64,000 bases of DNA from Thysanoteuthis rhombus. Its lineage: Eukaryota > Mollusca > Cephalopoda > Oegopsida > Thysanoteuthidae. Below the pieces are notes generated by a model. It was not told the DNA's origin, searched no databases, and saw only the letters and a program-made list of their open reading frames with translations. The stretch lies in contig OY735224.1 in the NCBI GenBank assembly GCA_963457665.1, positions 53,361,429-53,425,428 of the forward strand, written 5' to 3'. The first letter of the stretch is position 1. Each line of letters opens with the position of its first letter. Below, one piece after another: positions 9,477 through 21,133 of this stretch. The position numbers were made by a program, and so were the translations under genes.

Positions 9477-12358
9477 TTGTTTTGTTGAAAGAGAAATATA
9501 CTTGATGATATTTAAAATTGCAAACCACTGTTAGAAAAAAAAAATTTGGTAAACCCTTTGAACACTGCCTCCCTCCTGCACATGTACAACTCCCTCAAAA
9601 GACACCTAGAGACTATATAAAGTGTGCAGTGTTGGATCTCTATCCAAGTCAGATGAAAGACAGAGGGCCATGATTCCGGGAGTACAAAAGCTCAAATAGG
9701 CAGGAAAACAGCAACTGTAATACACACTGTGTCTGATCCATGCCCCTGGATCAGGGGGTCATGATTGCTGGGATCGATGTTTGTGGATGAAATGCATGCA
9801 TCAGTGGCCCCTCATATGGCCACTTGCATATATGGACTTTCAAAGAGATGAAACATACCAAATATTCAGAGAGAGGTATAAATGTACCAAGAGTGGCAGC
9901 ACTGTTTTAAATTATCTCTTGCTTCATCAGCTGAATTAATTTTTTTTCTCAGATAAAATATAGATTTGAAAGGAAATTGCCGAAAATATAATCAATCCCC
10001 AGGGCGTAATACTAATAGTGCAAAAACAAGTAAAAGGTACCAGTCTGTTGGTAGCAACACATTTTTTCTTAAACGATAATTCATGAACAAAAAAAGTATT
10101 GTTCATAAGTATTTGAACAAGCTCAAAATCTGTTTTATTTCCCAAGATCTCATGGTCCATTATAGATTTTGAGCACGTGGGGATCAGAATTAACTTACTA
10201 GTTCCACCACTGTTCCGTCCAGCAAGGTGAGTTCAATTTTTTACTTTCCGAGACCAATTCTTACCAAGATTTTTGAATGATAAAGAAAGAAAAAAAAAAT
10301 GATCCCCTCATCAAATTCAATTCTGTTAGAAAATATTTTGAAGATATCCAACATTCAGAACCACAAAACATGACTAAATGCATGCCTTGTTATGTTGATT
10401 GCAAGAAATTTGGTTCTTCCAGCGTAATTTCCTGATTCAAACTCTCAGACCCAAGCAATTAGAAGTAAAATGTCCGTTTGTTCAAATACTTATGACACGT
10501 ACTGTACATCAGAGTGACAGCACATGACCTGTGTCAAATGAACAATTTTTTAAAAAGTTGATATTTTCATTATCAACAGAGCTGTACCTTATGCATTATT
10601 AGACTCCCTTTCCATTTTGAATCTCAGACAGTCAGCACCGGGATTCACACGAGTGTTCATTGAGAAGAAAACCATGGAAAATTAAGATGTAAGTAAAAAG
10701 TAACAGAAAGAAAATTGATATTAATGATTTTTAATAAAACATTGCAACACTGAAATAGAAAGCAAAAATAAGAATCCAAAGAATGGTATCACTCTTTTTC
10801 CATTTTATCTTCGTGGATTGAGATTCTCAACTCCAAAAGATAAAAACAAAAACGAATTAATACAATTACTGAAAAGGCAGACGTATTAATCATATCATCT
10901 GGTTCGAAAACAAATTTTAAAAAACAACTACTTTACTATGCAAATAGAAAAAAGGTATGTTTCAATATTCATGTGTATTTTGAAAAATAGTTTCTAAAAT
11001 ACAGAAGGGTATATATCTTCAAACTAGTGGAATTTTGATAAATAAGAACCCTGAATGATTAAAATCGAACTTCGGGTGTCCGAGGGGGTGGTCACAAAGT
11101 CAGGGTCCAGTTTTACATTATATGAGTATTGTAGATCGCTCACCTACTTTAGAGCCAGTTAATTCCCATCGCCACATTACGTATCTCTGCTCGACATTTA
11201 ATCAGTCTGATCGGATTTTTCCATCATTTACCCAGCCTCAAGGAGGAAAGATACTCCATTAAATACATTTTCACTGTTTGTGACATAGTAGAGAATTTAA
11301 AAAAAGAGAAACAGGGAAAGTAAAAGAACAAAAAAATCATGGAAGGTAAAATAATAAAATGGATTTGGATGAACTTACGGCTGGACGGAATGATAGGTAA
11401 AAATATGAGTCTCGGAATGAATGGCAGACGGCGTTGTTTTTTTCGGGTTTTTTTTTTTTTTTGAGAAATCAATAAAAAATCTTTAAAAATAGGAGTTGAA
11501 AAAAATAAATTCAGGAATTTATTTCCTCTCAGGTTAAAAAAGTTGAAAGGTAAAAAAAAAGAAAAAAAGTTACATGAGGAATGTATTGAGTGCGTTGACG
11601 GGAAAACGGTGTCTTACCAACTTTGTGTCAACGGCACAAAGATCCATTAATTGAAAGAACAGTTGTGTGATGCCAGTTTAGATGTTTTCCGTCGAAATCT
11701 AGATGGTTTTAGATGTCTGAAATGGCTATTTGCATGATAAGAGTAAATCTAAGAGTTTTCACCGACTGAATTAGCCGGATTGGTATGTTGTTCTTTCAAT
11801 TCTCAATGAGAAACAGGTCATGATGCTTTTTATGGAAATGAATTTGATAAATGCGTTTTCCCCCATTAACCCCGACATTGCATTTTCGTATCAGGCCGCA
11901 CCAGTGGAGCTTGAAGGCTGAAAGTATAAACATTTCAACTTTACTATGTTTGGAAAAAATGAATTTATTTTACCTCATTAAAATTCAACCCCAGATAAGT
12001 TTTAATTCGTGGGGTATGGGAGATCGAGATGTAATGAAAGTTTATACAAAATTGGTCTCTTAGTTTCTGCCCAGCAGCATTCGCGCTGGATTTTGGGGGA
12101 AAAAAATACCCCCCCCCAAGACCTTTTTGTTATCAGCACCTAACAAAGAGCAAGAGCAGTGATTCATTCGTTGATCATCCTTTTTTCCAATTTTTAATTG
12201 AATGTGGCATGCCGCCAAAAGATGGTCGTCACATAACAGTTTCTACCAAGTGACGAACCAGACCTGTATCATTTCAAATTCGATTCTTTTCAGACGTTTT
12301 TTCCCCAAATGACAAATGAGTTACCTGATTCTCTCTTGTGAAATTATTGTCTGAAATT
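9477..12358. other. AT-rich intergenic DNA
   Basis: No gene is recognised. TATATAAAG near 9,612 resembles a TATA box and lies in a slightly GC-richer patch (9,540-9,880), but no open frame of note follows. A 14-base A/T run and Lys/Phe-rich frames near 11,224-11,472 reflect composition only. Confidence 0.5.
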
Positions 12359-12800
12359 CTGGGATGAAATTTTGTTATGCCCTCAAATGATTCAGATGAG
12401 TATCCTCATCTTTGCTATTTTGATAATTTCATTCCAGTCGGTGAATTATGGTTTATTAAAAAAATGCAATCTATATATCACTAGACAGAATGAATAGGAA
12501 GTAGACCCGAATTATTTTTAAAAAGAAATCATCGGAAATATTCCAACAAAGATAATTGTGAATTTACGGGAATTTGAAAGATAAGTTTCGGTATCAAACT
12601 GGTGAATTAACTCTTAAATTCATACAAAAAAAGAAATTAATCCCCTTTGACCATTTGGTGGAGTTTTTAATATTGAATTCAATTCGGTTCTCTGGTGATC
12701 TCTAATGTGAATTTTAATATCTGCAACATGTCCAGCCCACTGCTATTTTAGTTTGCCTTAAAATATTTGGAAAAAGATTTGATAACATTCGTTAAGAAGC
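12359..12800. repeat. dispersed repeat R1, copy 2
   Basis: Shares the ordered landmarks listed for the copy at 2,957. It is considerably diverged, with small insertions such as an extra stretch before AATTCATACAAAAAAA. The copies are about 9.4 kb apart in the same orientation. Confidence 0.5.
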
Positions 12801-12916
12801 TAAAAGGGCTCCGTTTATAATTTTTAAGCTTGTGAAATTCAATTATATATGATTACTGCGTACAAGAAAATAGTAGAAAAACCTTAAAAACATTGGTTTT
12901 GAAGCTTTTTTTTTTT

Positions 12917-13122
12917 TTTACCTCAAAACAAAAGAAACAACAATTTCAAGGGCCTTCTCTTAGGCATTTAATAATTCTTTCTTCAAATTCGTTGAACCTG
13001 GGTTGAATGATTTTATCTTAAAATTATACTCTGATTAAACCCTCCAACATATCAATGAATTATATTTCGGCTTCACTTTTATTTATAATTACATTTTTCA
13101 CATACATAGCAGCCTCAAAATT
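12917..13122. repeat. dispersed repeat R2, copy 1
   Basis: About 206 bp, clearly homologous to 22,574-22,782 in the same orientation. Shared blocks run from TACCTCAAAAC through GGGCCTT, TCCTCCAACA-ATCAAT-like sequence and GCTTCACTTTTATTTATAAT to GCAGCCTCA. Identity is roughly four fifths by eye. No coding capacity, terminal inverted repeat or tRNA-like promoter box is seen, so the family is unclassified. Confidence 0.75.
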
Positions 13123-13354
13123 GTTGAGTGTATAATAGGTTTTTATTTCATTTCTGCATCAGATGTGTTGTTTTAATATACCTTATAGTTGATAAACATA
13201 CGACCTCAGACACAACATATGAGAATGATAAAAGCGGAAGCGGAAGCGGAAGTGGTTCGTATAGTCATAAAAACTCTCTAAAAAGTCTTGTTCTTAATTG
13301 AAAGGTTTATTCTTTGGACAGTGCTCCTTCTCCCTCAACCAGTGTTCTTCCGTT

Positions 13355-13368
13355 CTATATAAAGATAT
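13355..13368 (+). promoter_or_regulatory. possible TATA box upstream of the TRIM-like gene
   Basis: CTATATAAAGA lies in a GC-richer patch about 1.9 kb before the TRIM start codon and is preceded by a GCGGAA triplet repeat (about 13,236-13,254). The coding exon has a splice acceptor, so an upstream non-coding exon is required, and this is a plausible place for it. The evidence is only motif plus position. Confidence 0.2.
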
Positions 13369-13879
13369 CGTCTCCCACTCCATCTGCATCACTATCTCTT
13401 ACCCCTCCTCCTCTTCTAGTGCAATTAAGTAACGCCAGACGGCGTAATATTTCTTATCCAATGAAAAGCCTTATAATCCAATCACGTTAAAAAGTTCTCT
13501 CCTGAACACTCTCTTGAAAATATCTGGCAACAGAAATGTTGAAAACTTTGCTCTCAGAATCTGGTTTGTAATTTGGAGAAAAGGCAGGAATCACTACTAA
13601 AAAAAAAACTGTAAGTCTTGTTAAATGTTTTTTATTTAATTGAAAATATTCATTCAATCGAAAATATTCTACATGCTACACTATTTCCAGCTAAAACTAT
13701 TGAAAAGACGGCAACATAAGAAAAGCTTTAAATATGGCGAGATTCCTCATTTCCACATCTCAACAATTGAAAACCTACTATAATAGTTATTCTGAAATGT
13801 TCACTCTTTAGGAAGTGTTTTCTGTGAAAATTACAGGATAAATTGTTTGAATAACGTAGCAACTGGGATGAAATATCAT

Positions 13880-14640
13880 TTTCTCTATATTTTCACTCCA
13901 GTTGAATGACTTAACTAAACTACGCATTCGTAAGAGTCGGATTTTGCCCATCCTCCGTCATTGGTACGGAGGACCATAAGCGTAAACTTGTCTTAGTTTG
14001 GAAATCAGGTTCTTCAAGATTACGTATTTACGTTTCATGGTCTTTTTTTTTTTTTCTGAATCTATTGGGAAAGGATATTTTTTTCTTTCTACTACGCTAG
14101 TCATCAAACTACAGAATCTGTGCTGGCTTCAGTTAAAAACAAATTTTCTTAATATAGATTATTCTGAATTTTCATTTTTTACTGCAACTTGATATCTTAG
14201 AAAAAGAAAAAGTTGAAAGCAGTTATGAAAGAAACAATGTAATGTTCACTTTCCTACTATTATGCTCTCCTCAATGTTTACGCCCACTTCACTGCAGTTC
14301 AGTGACTCATCTAAACTACGCTATTCCAAACGTCGGCTTTTAGCGATATCTCTGTCATAAGTACGGGGGACCTTAAGTGTAAACATCTCCTGCTTGAAAA
14401 AAACAAACAAGTTTTTCCCAGATTACAAATTCACGTTTTTATTTTAGTTTTATTTTTTTGTTTTTGCTTCTATTGTGAAAGAATATATATTTTTTTACTC
14501 TACTAGTCATCAAACTATAGAATCGGAGTCGATTTTGGCTAAGAACGATTTTTCTTTCAATTCATCAAATATTGGGTGTTTTTTTGTTTTTTTAAATATT
14601 TTCAGTTGTAACTGACATCTGATAAAATAAAAGGACCAAC
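13880..14640. repeat. old tandem duplication (about 390-bp unit) upstream of the TRIM-like gene
   Basis: Two diverged units follow each other: about 13,880-14,265 and 14,266-14,640. Each has, in order, an AACTAAACTACGC-like or ATCTAAACTACGC motif, a GTACGG-GGACC-TAAG block, an A/T-rich stretch, and CTAGTCATCAAACTA followed by AGAATC. The left breakpoint of the segment copied to 8,237 lies inside the second unit at CCTTAAGTG. Confidence 0.65.
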
Positions 14641-15016
14641 CTCTTCCCCCCTCTCTTTATCTCCCCCGTTCCCCCTCTCACTCTTTGCCGTTCCCCTCCC
14701 TATTTTTCTTCTCTCTCCCTTTTCCCCTCTCTCCCATTCTCTCTTCTTTTTTTTCTTCTCTCTTCCCTCCTTCTCTCTATTTCTTACTCTCCACTCTCTT
14801 GCTAATTCCTGAACTTTCTCTCACTCTCATAAAAGGACCAACCTCTTCCCCCCCTCTCTTTATCTCCCCCGTTCTCCTCCCTATTTTTCTTCTCTCTCCC
14901 TTTTCTTCCTCTCTCTCCCATTCTCTCTTCTCCTTTTTTCTTCTTCTCTTTTCCCTCCTTCTCTCTATTTCTTACTCTCCCCTCTCTTGCTAATTCCTGA
15001 ACTTTCTCTCACTCTC
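14627..15016 (+). repeat. C/T-rich tandem pair (202-bp unit) in the intron
   Basis: A polypyrimidine-rich unit starting ATAAAAGGACCAACCTCTT is present twice in tandem (starts 14,627 and 14,829), each ending CCTGAACTTTCTCTCACTCTC. The same pair is in the inserted copy (starts 8,492 and 8,694), so it predates that event. It lies in the putative intron before the TRIM coding exon. The Ser/Leu/Phe-rich open frames here are composition artefacts. Confidence 0.8.
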
Positions 15017-15199
15017 GATCTGAAACATCCTAAAAACAGGTCATTTTACGTAAAGTTCTACAAATGGACTATTTTCCCTATATTAACTGAGTCATTTTAT
15101 GCCTTTGAAAATCGACTTTATTTTTTTCGTTCCCTTTCGACTTACTCTTCATCTTTTTTGTTTGTTTTGTGATGGCATTTTATTTACAAAATGATTTCA

Positions 15200-15211
15200 T
15201 TTTATTTTCAG
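15200..15211 (+). promoter_or_regulatory. 3' splice site of the TRIM-like coding exon
   Basis: A T-rich tract followed by TTTATTTTCAG and then GTTGATTATTGG. The start codon follows about 32 bp into the exon. This is a typical metazoan acceptor and explains why no promoter sits directly upstream of the ATG. Confidence 0.6.
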
Positions 15212-15242
15212 GTTGATTATTGGTCATCGTTCTGTCAGAGAA

Positions 15243-17132
15243 ATGGCTCCAAACCAAAGTCCTAGTTTATTTCAATGCACCAGTTGCCATGAAGAGTTGA
15301 ATCTAGAATCGAAGACATTACCATGTCTTCATTCTTTCTGTCGCTCTTGTCTAGACAGGAATTTGGTGGAACAGACGGATGGAAATGGTCGGTGTCCAGA
15401 GTGCCAAGAACCATTGATTCATGACCAGTTGAGCCTCTGCCCAATTGTGGCCAAGGCTTTGAGACGTCATCAACTGCAATCAGCCGAATGGAAGTGTGAT
15501 TTATGTACGGAAGATGGTGCTGAATCCACGGCCAGTAATTGGTGTCATGAGTGCCAAAAACTCTTCTGCAATAATTGCTGTAGATTCCACAAGAAATTCT
15601 ACTTGACACATAAAGCAAGAGCCTTAACTGAAAATGAGATAAGGGAAGTGATACATTCAATGACAACTGACATGTGCCCTTTGCACAGAAGCCCCAAAGA
15701 CTCATATTGCGAGCTTTGCAATATTTGTTTTTGTAACACTTGTTACAGAACTCATCTTCCTGATTCTCCTGGCTGTTTGTCTCAGCCATTGTTGGTAAAG
15801 GAGGAGGCTTCTAAACAAAAATCTCAGGGCCCCACCCTGGCAAAAGAAATGGACGACCTCGAGATGAGTCAAAGAAGGCTGATCGAAAGGACAATGAATT
15901 ACACTGCAGAACTGAATGCTGATTGTGATTCGAAATGCAGGCAAATGTGGGAGGATTTTGAAGAAATGAGGGTGAATGCAAAGCGGAAAACGGAAGAATT
16001 GTGCGAAGATATGAAGCGAATAACAGACGAGCAGGTGAAAAAGTGGCAATACCTCTTGGTAGAAAATGAGAAAACATTGAAAGAAATCAAGATCTGGCGC
16101 TTACATCTGGATCATTTGCTGAGTGAATCCCAACAAGACGCAGACGTTGTTTGTGGTCTGCGGATGTTGAGATCGAAACTGTCATCTCGCCTTCAAAAAC
16201 CAGTCGGACAGGGAGGGAAATGTCATTTGAATGTCACGTTTCCCAATTGGTGGACAGAAACGTTGGCCAATTTTAAAACCAAAAAGATTGGCTGCATTTA
16301 TTTGACCCCAGAATACTTGACTTCTGCAGATAATGTCATCTTGGAAAAAGAATGGAATCTGCTGGATTCGAACATGGGTATTACATCGATTCTAGTAACA
16401 GGACAAAACAATCACCTCCTAATCTGTGATCATAACAGCAAATCAATCATCGAAGCCAGTGAAGATGGAACAGTTATAGATCGGTGTCTTTTAAAGGAAG
16501 GATCATTTGAATTATCTCCCTTGGATATCTGTTCTGTGTCCCCAAACATTTTTGTTGTTGTTGCTTGGGAGTTGTCCCGGAGGGTGAATGATAAACTTAT
16601 ATTTTTGGAGAGAAACCAACTTCCTCCGATTTTACAGATGAAAAAAATCATCGACACAGGGAAGAAGATGACTATCCGTTCTTTGTGTCAAACAAACGAA
16701 TATATTTTCGTTTGTGACGATTCATTTAATGTTGATTCCTTCTCAAAGGAAGGCCAAAAAATAAAAACTATCAAAACTGGAGAATCGTTTGATCTTTGTT
16801 GGCCCGTAATTCGTGCCGATCCCTGGACGGGAGATTTTTGGATGACAAGGATAAATTCTTCTGAATTATTTTGTTTTAATCCAAATGGAAAGGAAATCCA
16901 ATCTGTGAAAATTGAAGAAACGATTTCAGATTTTTGTGTGAATGATTTTGGTCAAGGCTATTTTTGTAATCAGAAAGGGATTTTCACTTTTATCCCGGAA
17001 ACAAAGATACTGTACAAATTTGAGAAAAAACCTGAAAAGTCTCCCAGAATTTTTGTTTTAAAAAATGAAATATTTGTTTATCTCGAAATTAATGGGAAAC
17101 ATTCAATGAAAATCTTCAAACTCTTTTACTGA
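15243..17132 (+). CDS. TRIM-like RING/B-box/coiled-coil protein, putative E3 ubiquitin ligase
   Basis: 629 aa from an ATG in strong initiation context (G at -3, G at +4); the frame is open to TGA at 17,130. The RING finger is at residues 12-54 (C12, C15, C28, H30, C33, C36, C51, C54). B-box 1 is at about 85-123 (C85, C88, C101, C104, C109, C112, H116, H123) and B-box 2 at about 145-180 (CPLH, CELC, CFCNTC, H171). A Glu/Lys-rich coiled coil spans about 198-315. The C-terminal 250 residues have repeated beta-rich segments such as VTGQNNHLLICDHNSKSI and TNEYIFVCDD, resembling NHL-type propeller blades as in TRIM2/3/56-like proteins. No SPRY domain is seen. Known TRIM proteins act as RING E3 ligases in the cytoplasm or nucleus, often in immunity or development; the substrate here is unknown. 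The coding region is a single exon. The exon's start has been copied to 8,237-9,295. Confidence 0.88.
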   Translation: MAPNQSPSLFQCTSCHEELNLESKTLPCLHSFCRSCLDRNLVEQTDGNGRCPECQEPLIHDQLSLCPIVAKALRRHQLQSAEWKCDLCTEDGAESTASNWCHECQKLFCNNCCRFHKKFYLTHKARALTENEIREVIHSMTTDMCPLHRSPKDSYCELCNICFCNTCYRTHLPDSPGCLSQPLLVKEEASKQKSQGPTLAKEMDDLEMSQRRLIERTMNYTAELNADCDSKCRQMWEDFEEMRVNAKRKTEELCEDMKRITDEQVKKWQYLLVENEKTLKEIKIWRLHLDHLLSESQQDADVVCGLRMLRSKLSSRLQKPVGQGGKCHLNVTFPNWWTETLANFKTKKIGCIYLTPEYLTSADNVILEKEWNLLDSNMGITSILVTGQNNHLLICDHNSKSIIEASEDGTVIDRCLLKEGSFELSPLDICSVSPNIFVVVAWELSRRVNDKLIFLERNQLPPILQMKKIIDTGKKMTIRSLCQTNEYIFVCDDSFNVDSFSKEGQKIKTIKTGESFDLCWPVIRADPWTGDFWMTRINSSELFCFNPNGKEIQSVKIEETISDFCVNDFGQGYFCNQKGIFTFIPETKILYKFEKKPEKSPRIFVLKNEIFVYLEINGKHSMKIFKLFY

Positions 17133-17202
17133 TAAGAAAGGGACTTGTTCAAATTTCTTGAGAAAATACAGCAAAGCAATTTCCATTTTTCCAAAATGAA
17201 TG

Positions 17203-17208
17203 AATAAA
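17203..17208 (+). terminator. polyadenylation signal of the TRIM-like gene
   Basis: AATAAA lies about 70 bp after the stop codon and is followed by an A/T-rich stretch. Confidence 0.7.
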
Positions 17209-17269
17209 ACTTTCTGAAAAAGATCCTGAATATTTTCGTTAACTATTTGTTGGTTTCCAGAAGGTTCTT

Positions 17270-17796
17270 CTTCGAAATTCAATTTTTCGTATCAATGAGT
17301 TTCATCATTTTTCATTCAAAGCTGAAATTCTTATTTTGAGATTTTTATTGAAACCGTGATATGAGTGTAGACGGATAATCATACAAATATGTTTTTTGTT
17401 TTTTAAAAAATTTAATCATTCAATTTTTTATATTGTCTGTACGTGGGATTTTCACAACCGTAGCGACTCTCTGTTTCAACTGGGAACAAGTGATGGCAAG
17501 TTTTTTCAATAATTTGATGTATTATATATTTTTTTTCTTTTTTTTTTTTAAAATGGAGAAAAAAATACAGAACAGACAATTTTCAGTTTTAAAAAATTAA
17601 TGTAACTTTTTTTTTTTTTTTAGATTTATCTATTATTTTTGTTTTGTTTTTTTAAATTTTCCTTATAAATGTAATTTTTCGTATGAATGAGTTTTTCTGC
17701 CTTATGTTTTTCATTCATGATTTGAACTTGTTGAATTTTCACATTCATGGCAACGAAGATCAAGAGACAGCAAGTTTCCTCAATTTATCAATGTAT
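17270..17796. repeat. diverged direct repeat leading into the minisatellite
   Basis: AATTTTTCGTAT-AATGAGTTT occurs near 17,280 and again near 17,671. Each copy is followed by matching TTTTCACA and GCAAGTTT-TCAAT blocks (near 17,450-17,510 and 17,738-17,790). The second copy runs into CAATGTATCTTCTCATACGA, so the minisatellite seems to have arisen from sequence inside this repeat. Confidence 0.45.
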
Positions 17797-18192
17797 CTTC
17801 TCATACGAATTCATCTGTCTTCTCATACGAATTCATCTGTCTTCTCATACGAATTCATCTGTCTTCTCATACGAATTCATCTGTCTTCTCATACGAATTC
17901 ATCTGTCTTCTCATACGAATTCATCTGTCTTCTCATACGAATTCATCTGTCTTCTCATACGAATTCATCTGTCTTCTCATACGAATTCATCTGTCTTCTC
18001 ATACGAATTCATCTGTCTTCTCATACGAATTCATCTGTCTTCTCATACGAATTCATCTGTCTTCTCATACGAATTCATCTGTCTTCTCATACGAATTCAT
18101 CTGTCTTCTCATACGAATTCATCTGTCTTCTCATACGAATTCATCTGTCTTCTCATACGAATTCATCTGTCTTCTCATACGAATTCATCTGT
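17797..18192. repeat. 22-bp minisatellite, 18 units
   Basis: Each unit is CTTCTCATAC followed by GAATTCATCTGT (an EcoRI site per unit). Eighteen units fit the interval exactly and are essentially identical. Because 22 is not a multiple of three, all three plus frames rotate through the same peptide and stay open. The 192- and 188-codon frames across it are artefacts. Confidence 0.97.
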
Positions 18193-19232
18193 CTTCTCAT
18201 ACGAATTCGTCTGTCTGTCTTCTCCTACGAATTCATCTGTCTGTCTTCTCCTACGAATTGATTCATCTGTCTTCTCCTACGAATTGATTCATCTGTCTTC
18301 TCCTACGAATTGATTCGTCTGTCTTCTCATACCAATTGATTCGTCTGTCTTCTCATACCAATTGATTCGTCTGTCTTCTCATACCAATTGATTTGTCTGT
18401 CTTCTCATACCAATTGATTTGTCTGTCTTCTCATACGAATTGATTTGTCTGTCTTCTCATACGAATTGATTTGTCTGTCTTCTCATACGAATTGATTTGT
18501 CTGTCTTCTCATACGAATTGATTTGTCTGTCTTCTCATACGAATTGATTTGTCTGTCTTCTCATACGAATTGATTCATCTGTCTTCTCCTACGAATTGAT
18601 TCATCTGTCTTCTCATACGAATTGATTTGTCTGTCTTCTCATACGAATTGATTTGTCTGTCTTCTCATACGAATTGATTTGTCTGTCTTCTCATACGAAT
18701 TGATTTGTCTGTCTTCTCATACGAATTGATTTGTCTGTCTTCTCATACGAATTGATTTGTCTGTCTTCTCATACGAATTGATTTGTCTGTCTTCTCATAC
18801 GAATTGATTTGTCTGTCTTCTCATACGAATTGATTTGTCTGTCTTCTCATACGAATTGATTTGTCTGTCTTCTCATACGAATTGATTTGTCTGTCTTCTC
18901 ATACGAATTGATTTGTCTGTCTTCTCATACGAATTGATTTGTCTGTCTTCTCATACGAATTGATTTGTCTGTCTTCTCATACGAATTGATTTGTCTGTCT
19001 TCTCATACCAATTGATTCGTCTGTCTTCTCATACCAATTGATTCGTCTGTCTTCTCATACCAATTGATTCGTCTGTCTTCTCATACCAATTGATTCGTCT
19101 GTCTTCTCATACCAATTGATTCGTCTGTCTTCTCATACCAATTGATTCGTCCGTCTTCTCATACCAATTGATTCGTCCGTCTTCTCATACCAATTGATTC
19201 ATCCGTCTTCTCATACGAATTGATTCATATGT
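18193..19232. repeat. 26-bp minisatellite, 40 units, derived from the 22-bp unit
   Basis: Exactly 40 units of 26 bp follow the 22-bp block without a gap. The first two gained 4 bp by doubling CTGT. The rest gained 4 bp in the middle (GAATTGATT-TGT or GAATTGATTCATCTGT). Variants come in runs: CTCCTACGAATTG, then ACCAATTG units, a long run of ACGAATTGATTTGT, then ACCAATTGATTCGT, ending in CCGT-type units. Confidence 0.95.
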
Positions 19233-19380
19233 CTTGACACACCTCTTCATTTATCTTTTTTTACACACCTTTTCATCTATCTGTCTAACTGCACATATGT
19301 ATTTATGCATCCATGTATTTATCTATTCATATCTATCTATATAATTTTCTCTCTGTTCTTATCTATCTATTAGCTGGTTT
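19233..19380. repeat. degenerate TCTA-type simple repeat
   Basis: TCTATCTGTC and TATCTATCTAT-type runs, interrupted by short unique pieces. Similar stretches recur near 20,480-20,620, 21,095-21,330 and 22,300-22,450. Confidence 0.75.
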
Positions 19381-21102
19381 TGATTTGGTGGCTGGCCAAG
19401 GGGCATCAAAATAGAATAGCATTAGTCAAAAAAGATCGCAACGTAGTACAAACTACTGCAAGGTACGATTGCGTTGGTTCGGAAGCACAACTGACACTAC
19501 TTACAGATGTTTCAATGAATGGTTTATTGATAATATAATTTGATTAAGTAAATTTAATTTTGTAAATTTAAATAAATATATATTTTGGGAGGATTTTATT
19601 TTATGTTTCGTGCTATATGTCTGACGAAACCTTAGTAATAACATTTAATTCAGATTCAAATGATAAAGAAGTGACACTTTCATATGAAATAAATGATATT
19701 CTAGAACTTTTTTATCATTATTTAAGTAACAAATATAAATCTTTGATTTGGAGTGGCCCCAAAAGTCATACAAAATCTCTAGAAGTATTGTTAATAATCA
19801 AAAGGTATAATTATATCTTTTTTAGATTTTGCTGTCATGAAAAGGTTGAGTGAAAAAAATTATCTATTTTTATTTGTGCCTTAAACATATTGTTTGATTA
19901 TACCTAATGATCAGAATTATACTTTTCCAGACCCATCTTATACGACACAAATAAAACTAAAACACTTTATTAATTCATTTTTTTTCAATGTATTGAAATG
20001 TATAGTTTTATTTTGGACAAAAGTGAAACTGAATAATAATGAAATACTTCCTTATACAACATCTTTAAAAAGTATTGTTCCTAGTTAAAAGCTATAATTA
20101 TGTCTCTATTAGATGTTGCTACCATGAAATCATAAAATGAATAAAAGGTTTTAATTTCACTTGTGCGTTAAACAAGTTATTCTACAAAACCTTATGATTG
20201 AAAAATCTGCTATTCTAGACCCCAAATATGAGAATTTAAAACTCTGTTTTTCTTTCAGTGCTTTAAAGATGGATTCAGATGTTCAGTTTCGAAATCAATA
20301 AAAGTGAATCTGAATTATAATCATATGGAATGTTTAAAGATTAAATCAAGAGATAATTTGAAGATAAAATCATTTGAATTTGAGTTGGATTGATTTGAGG
20401 AAAATAAATCATTAAGAGCCAGAGAAAAAGGCAATTAAAAAGTGTTGACTACTAAGTTTTGATGTAAAGAAAAAGGACACTTCTATGTACTTATCTATAC
20501 ATATATCAATTTATCTGTTTTTATCTATTCATCAGACTGTTCATATCTATCGATCTTAGTATGTGTGTATCTATCTGTCTAACAGTTTGTTGATATCTAT
20601 CTAATAAAAAAAGTAATATTTTTATAGGAATTAAATTGATTCTGAAATGAAATTATTCTCATTCCCTTTCATAAACTTGAAAAGAAAAATACTGGAAACC
20701 CGATAAATGGAAAAATGAAAGAATCATGATTGGTTTCACATGGAGAGCCCACAAGACAGCACAGTACATCCGAGAAAAGACAAGAGTCAGCAACATCATA
20801 TAAAATCATTAAAAATGTCAAATGGCAGTGGGCTGGCCGTGTTGCAAGAATGGCAGACAACCGTGACTCACGACATAGATCCCTCGAGATCACATGCACA
20901 ACTGAGGGCCGGCAGAATATCAGATGGAGAGAGGAGCTAGACAAATTCAGAAAATACTAGCTCTGTGACGCCCATGATAGAGAAATGTGGTGAATCCTGG
21001 GGAAGGTCTATGTCCAACGACAGATGTTGAAAGATTGATGATGATGAAATAGGAAAGAACCGTTTTTTAAAGAGAAGTAACTTCTATCCACCAGTCTGTA
21101 CA

Positions 21103-21133
<31 letters not shown>

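Noticed and set aside
9600-9640. TATATAAAG as a promoter
   Set aside because: No open frame or splice pattern follows within a reasonable distance.
15262-16090. Minus-strand frames of 63-175 aa inside the TRIM-like gene
   Set aside because: Antisense shadows of a strongly supported plus-strand gene; no domain resemblance.
17683-18313. Long open frames (188-192 aa) with a 22-residue peptide repeat
   Set aside because: The 22-bp unit lacks stops in all three plus frames, so these frames arise automatically from the minisatellite.
17797-19232. CRISPR-like array of short repeats
   Set aside because: The units are head-to-tail with no variable spacers, in a eukaryotic sequence.
19617-19853. 78-aa open frame as a small gene
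   Set aside because: It lies within a diverged repeat unit whose other copy (about 21,540-21,700) does not keep the frame.
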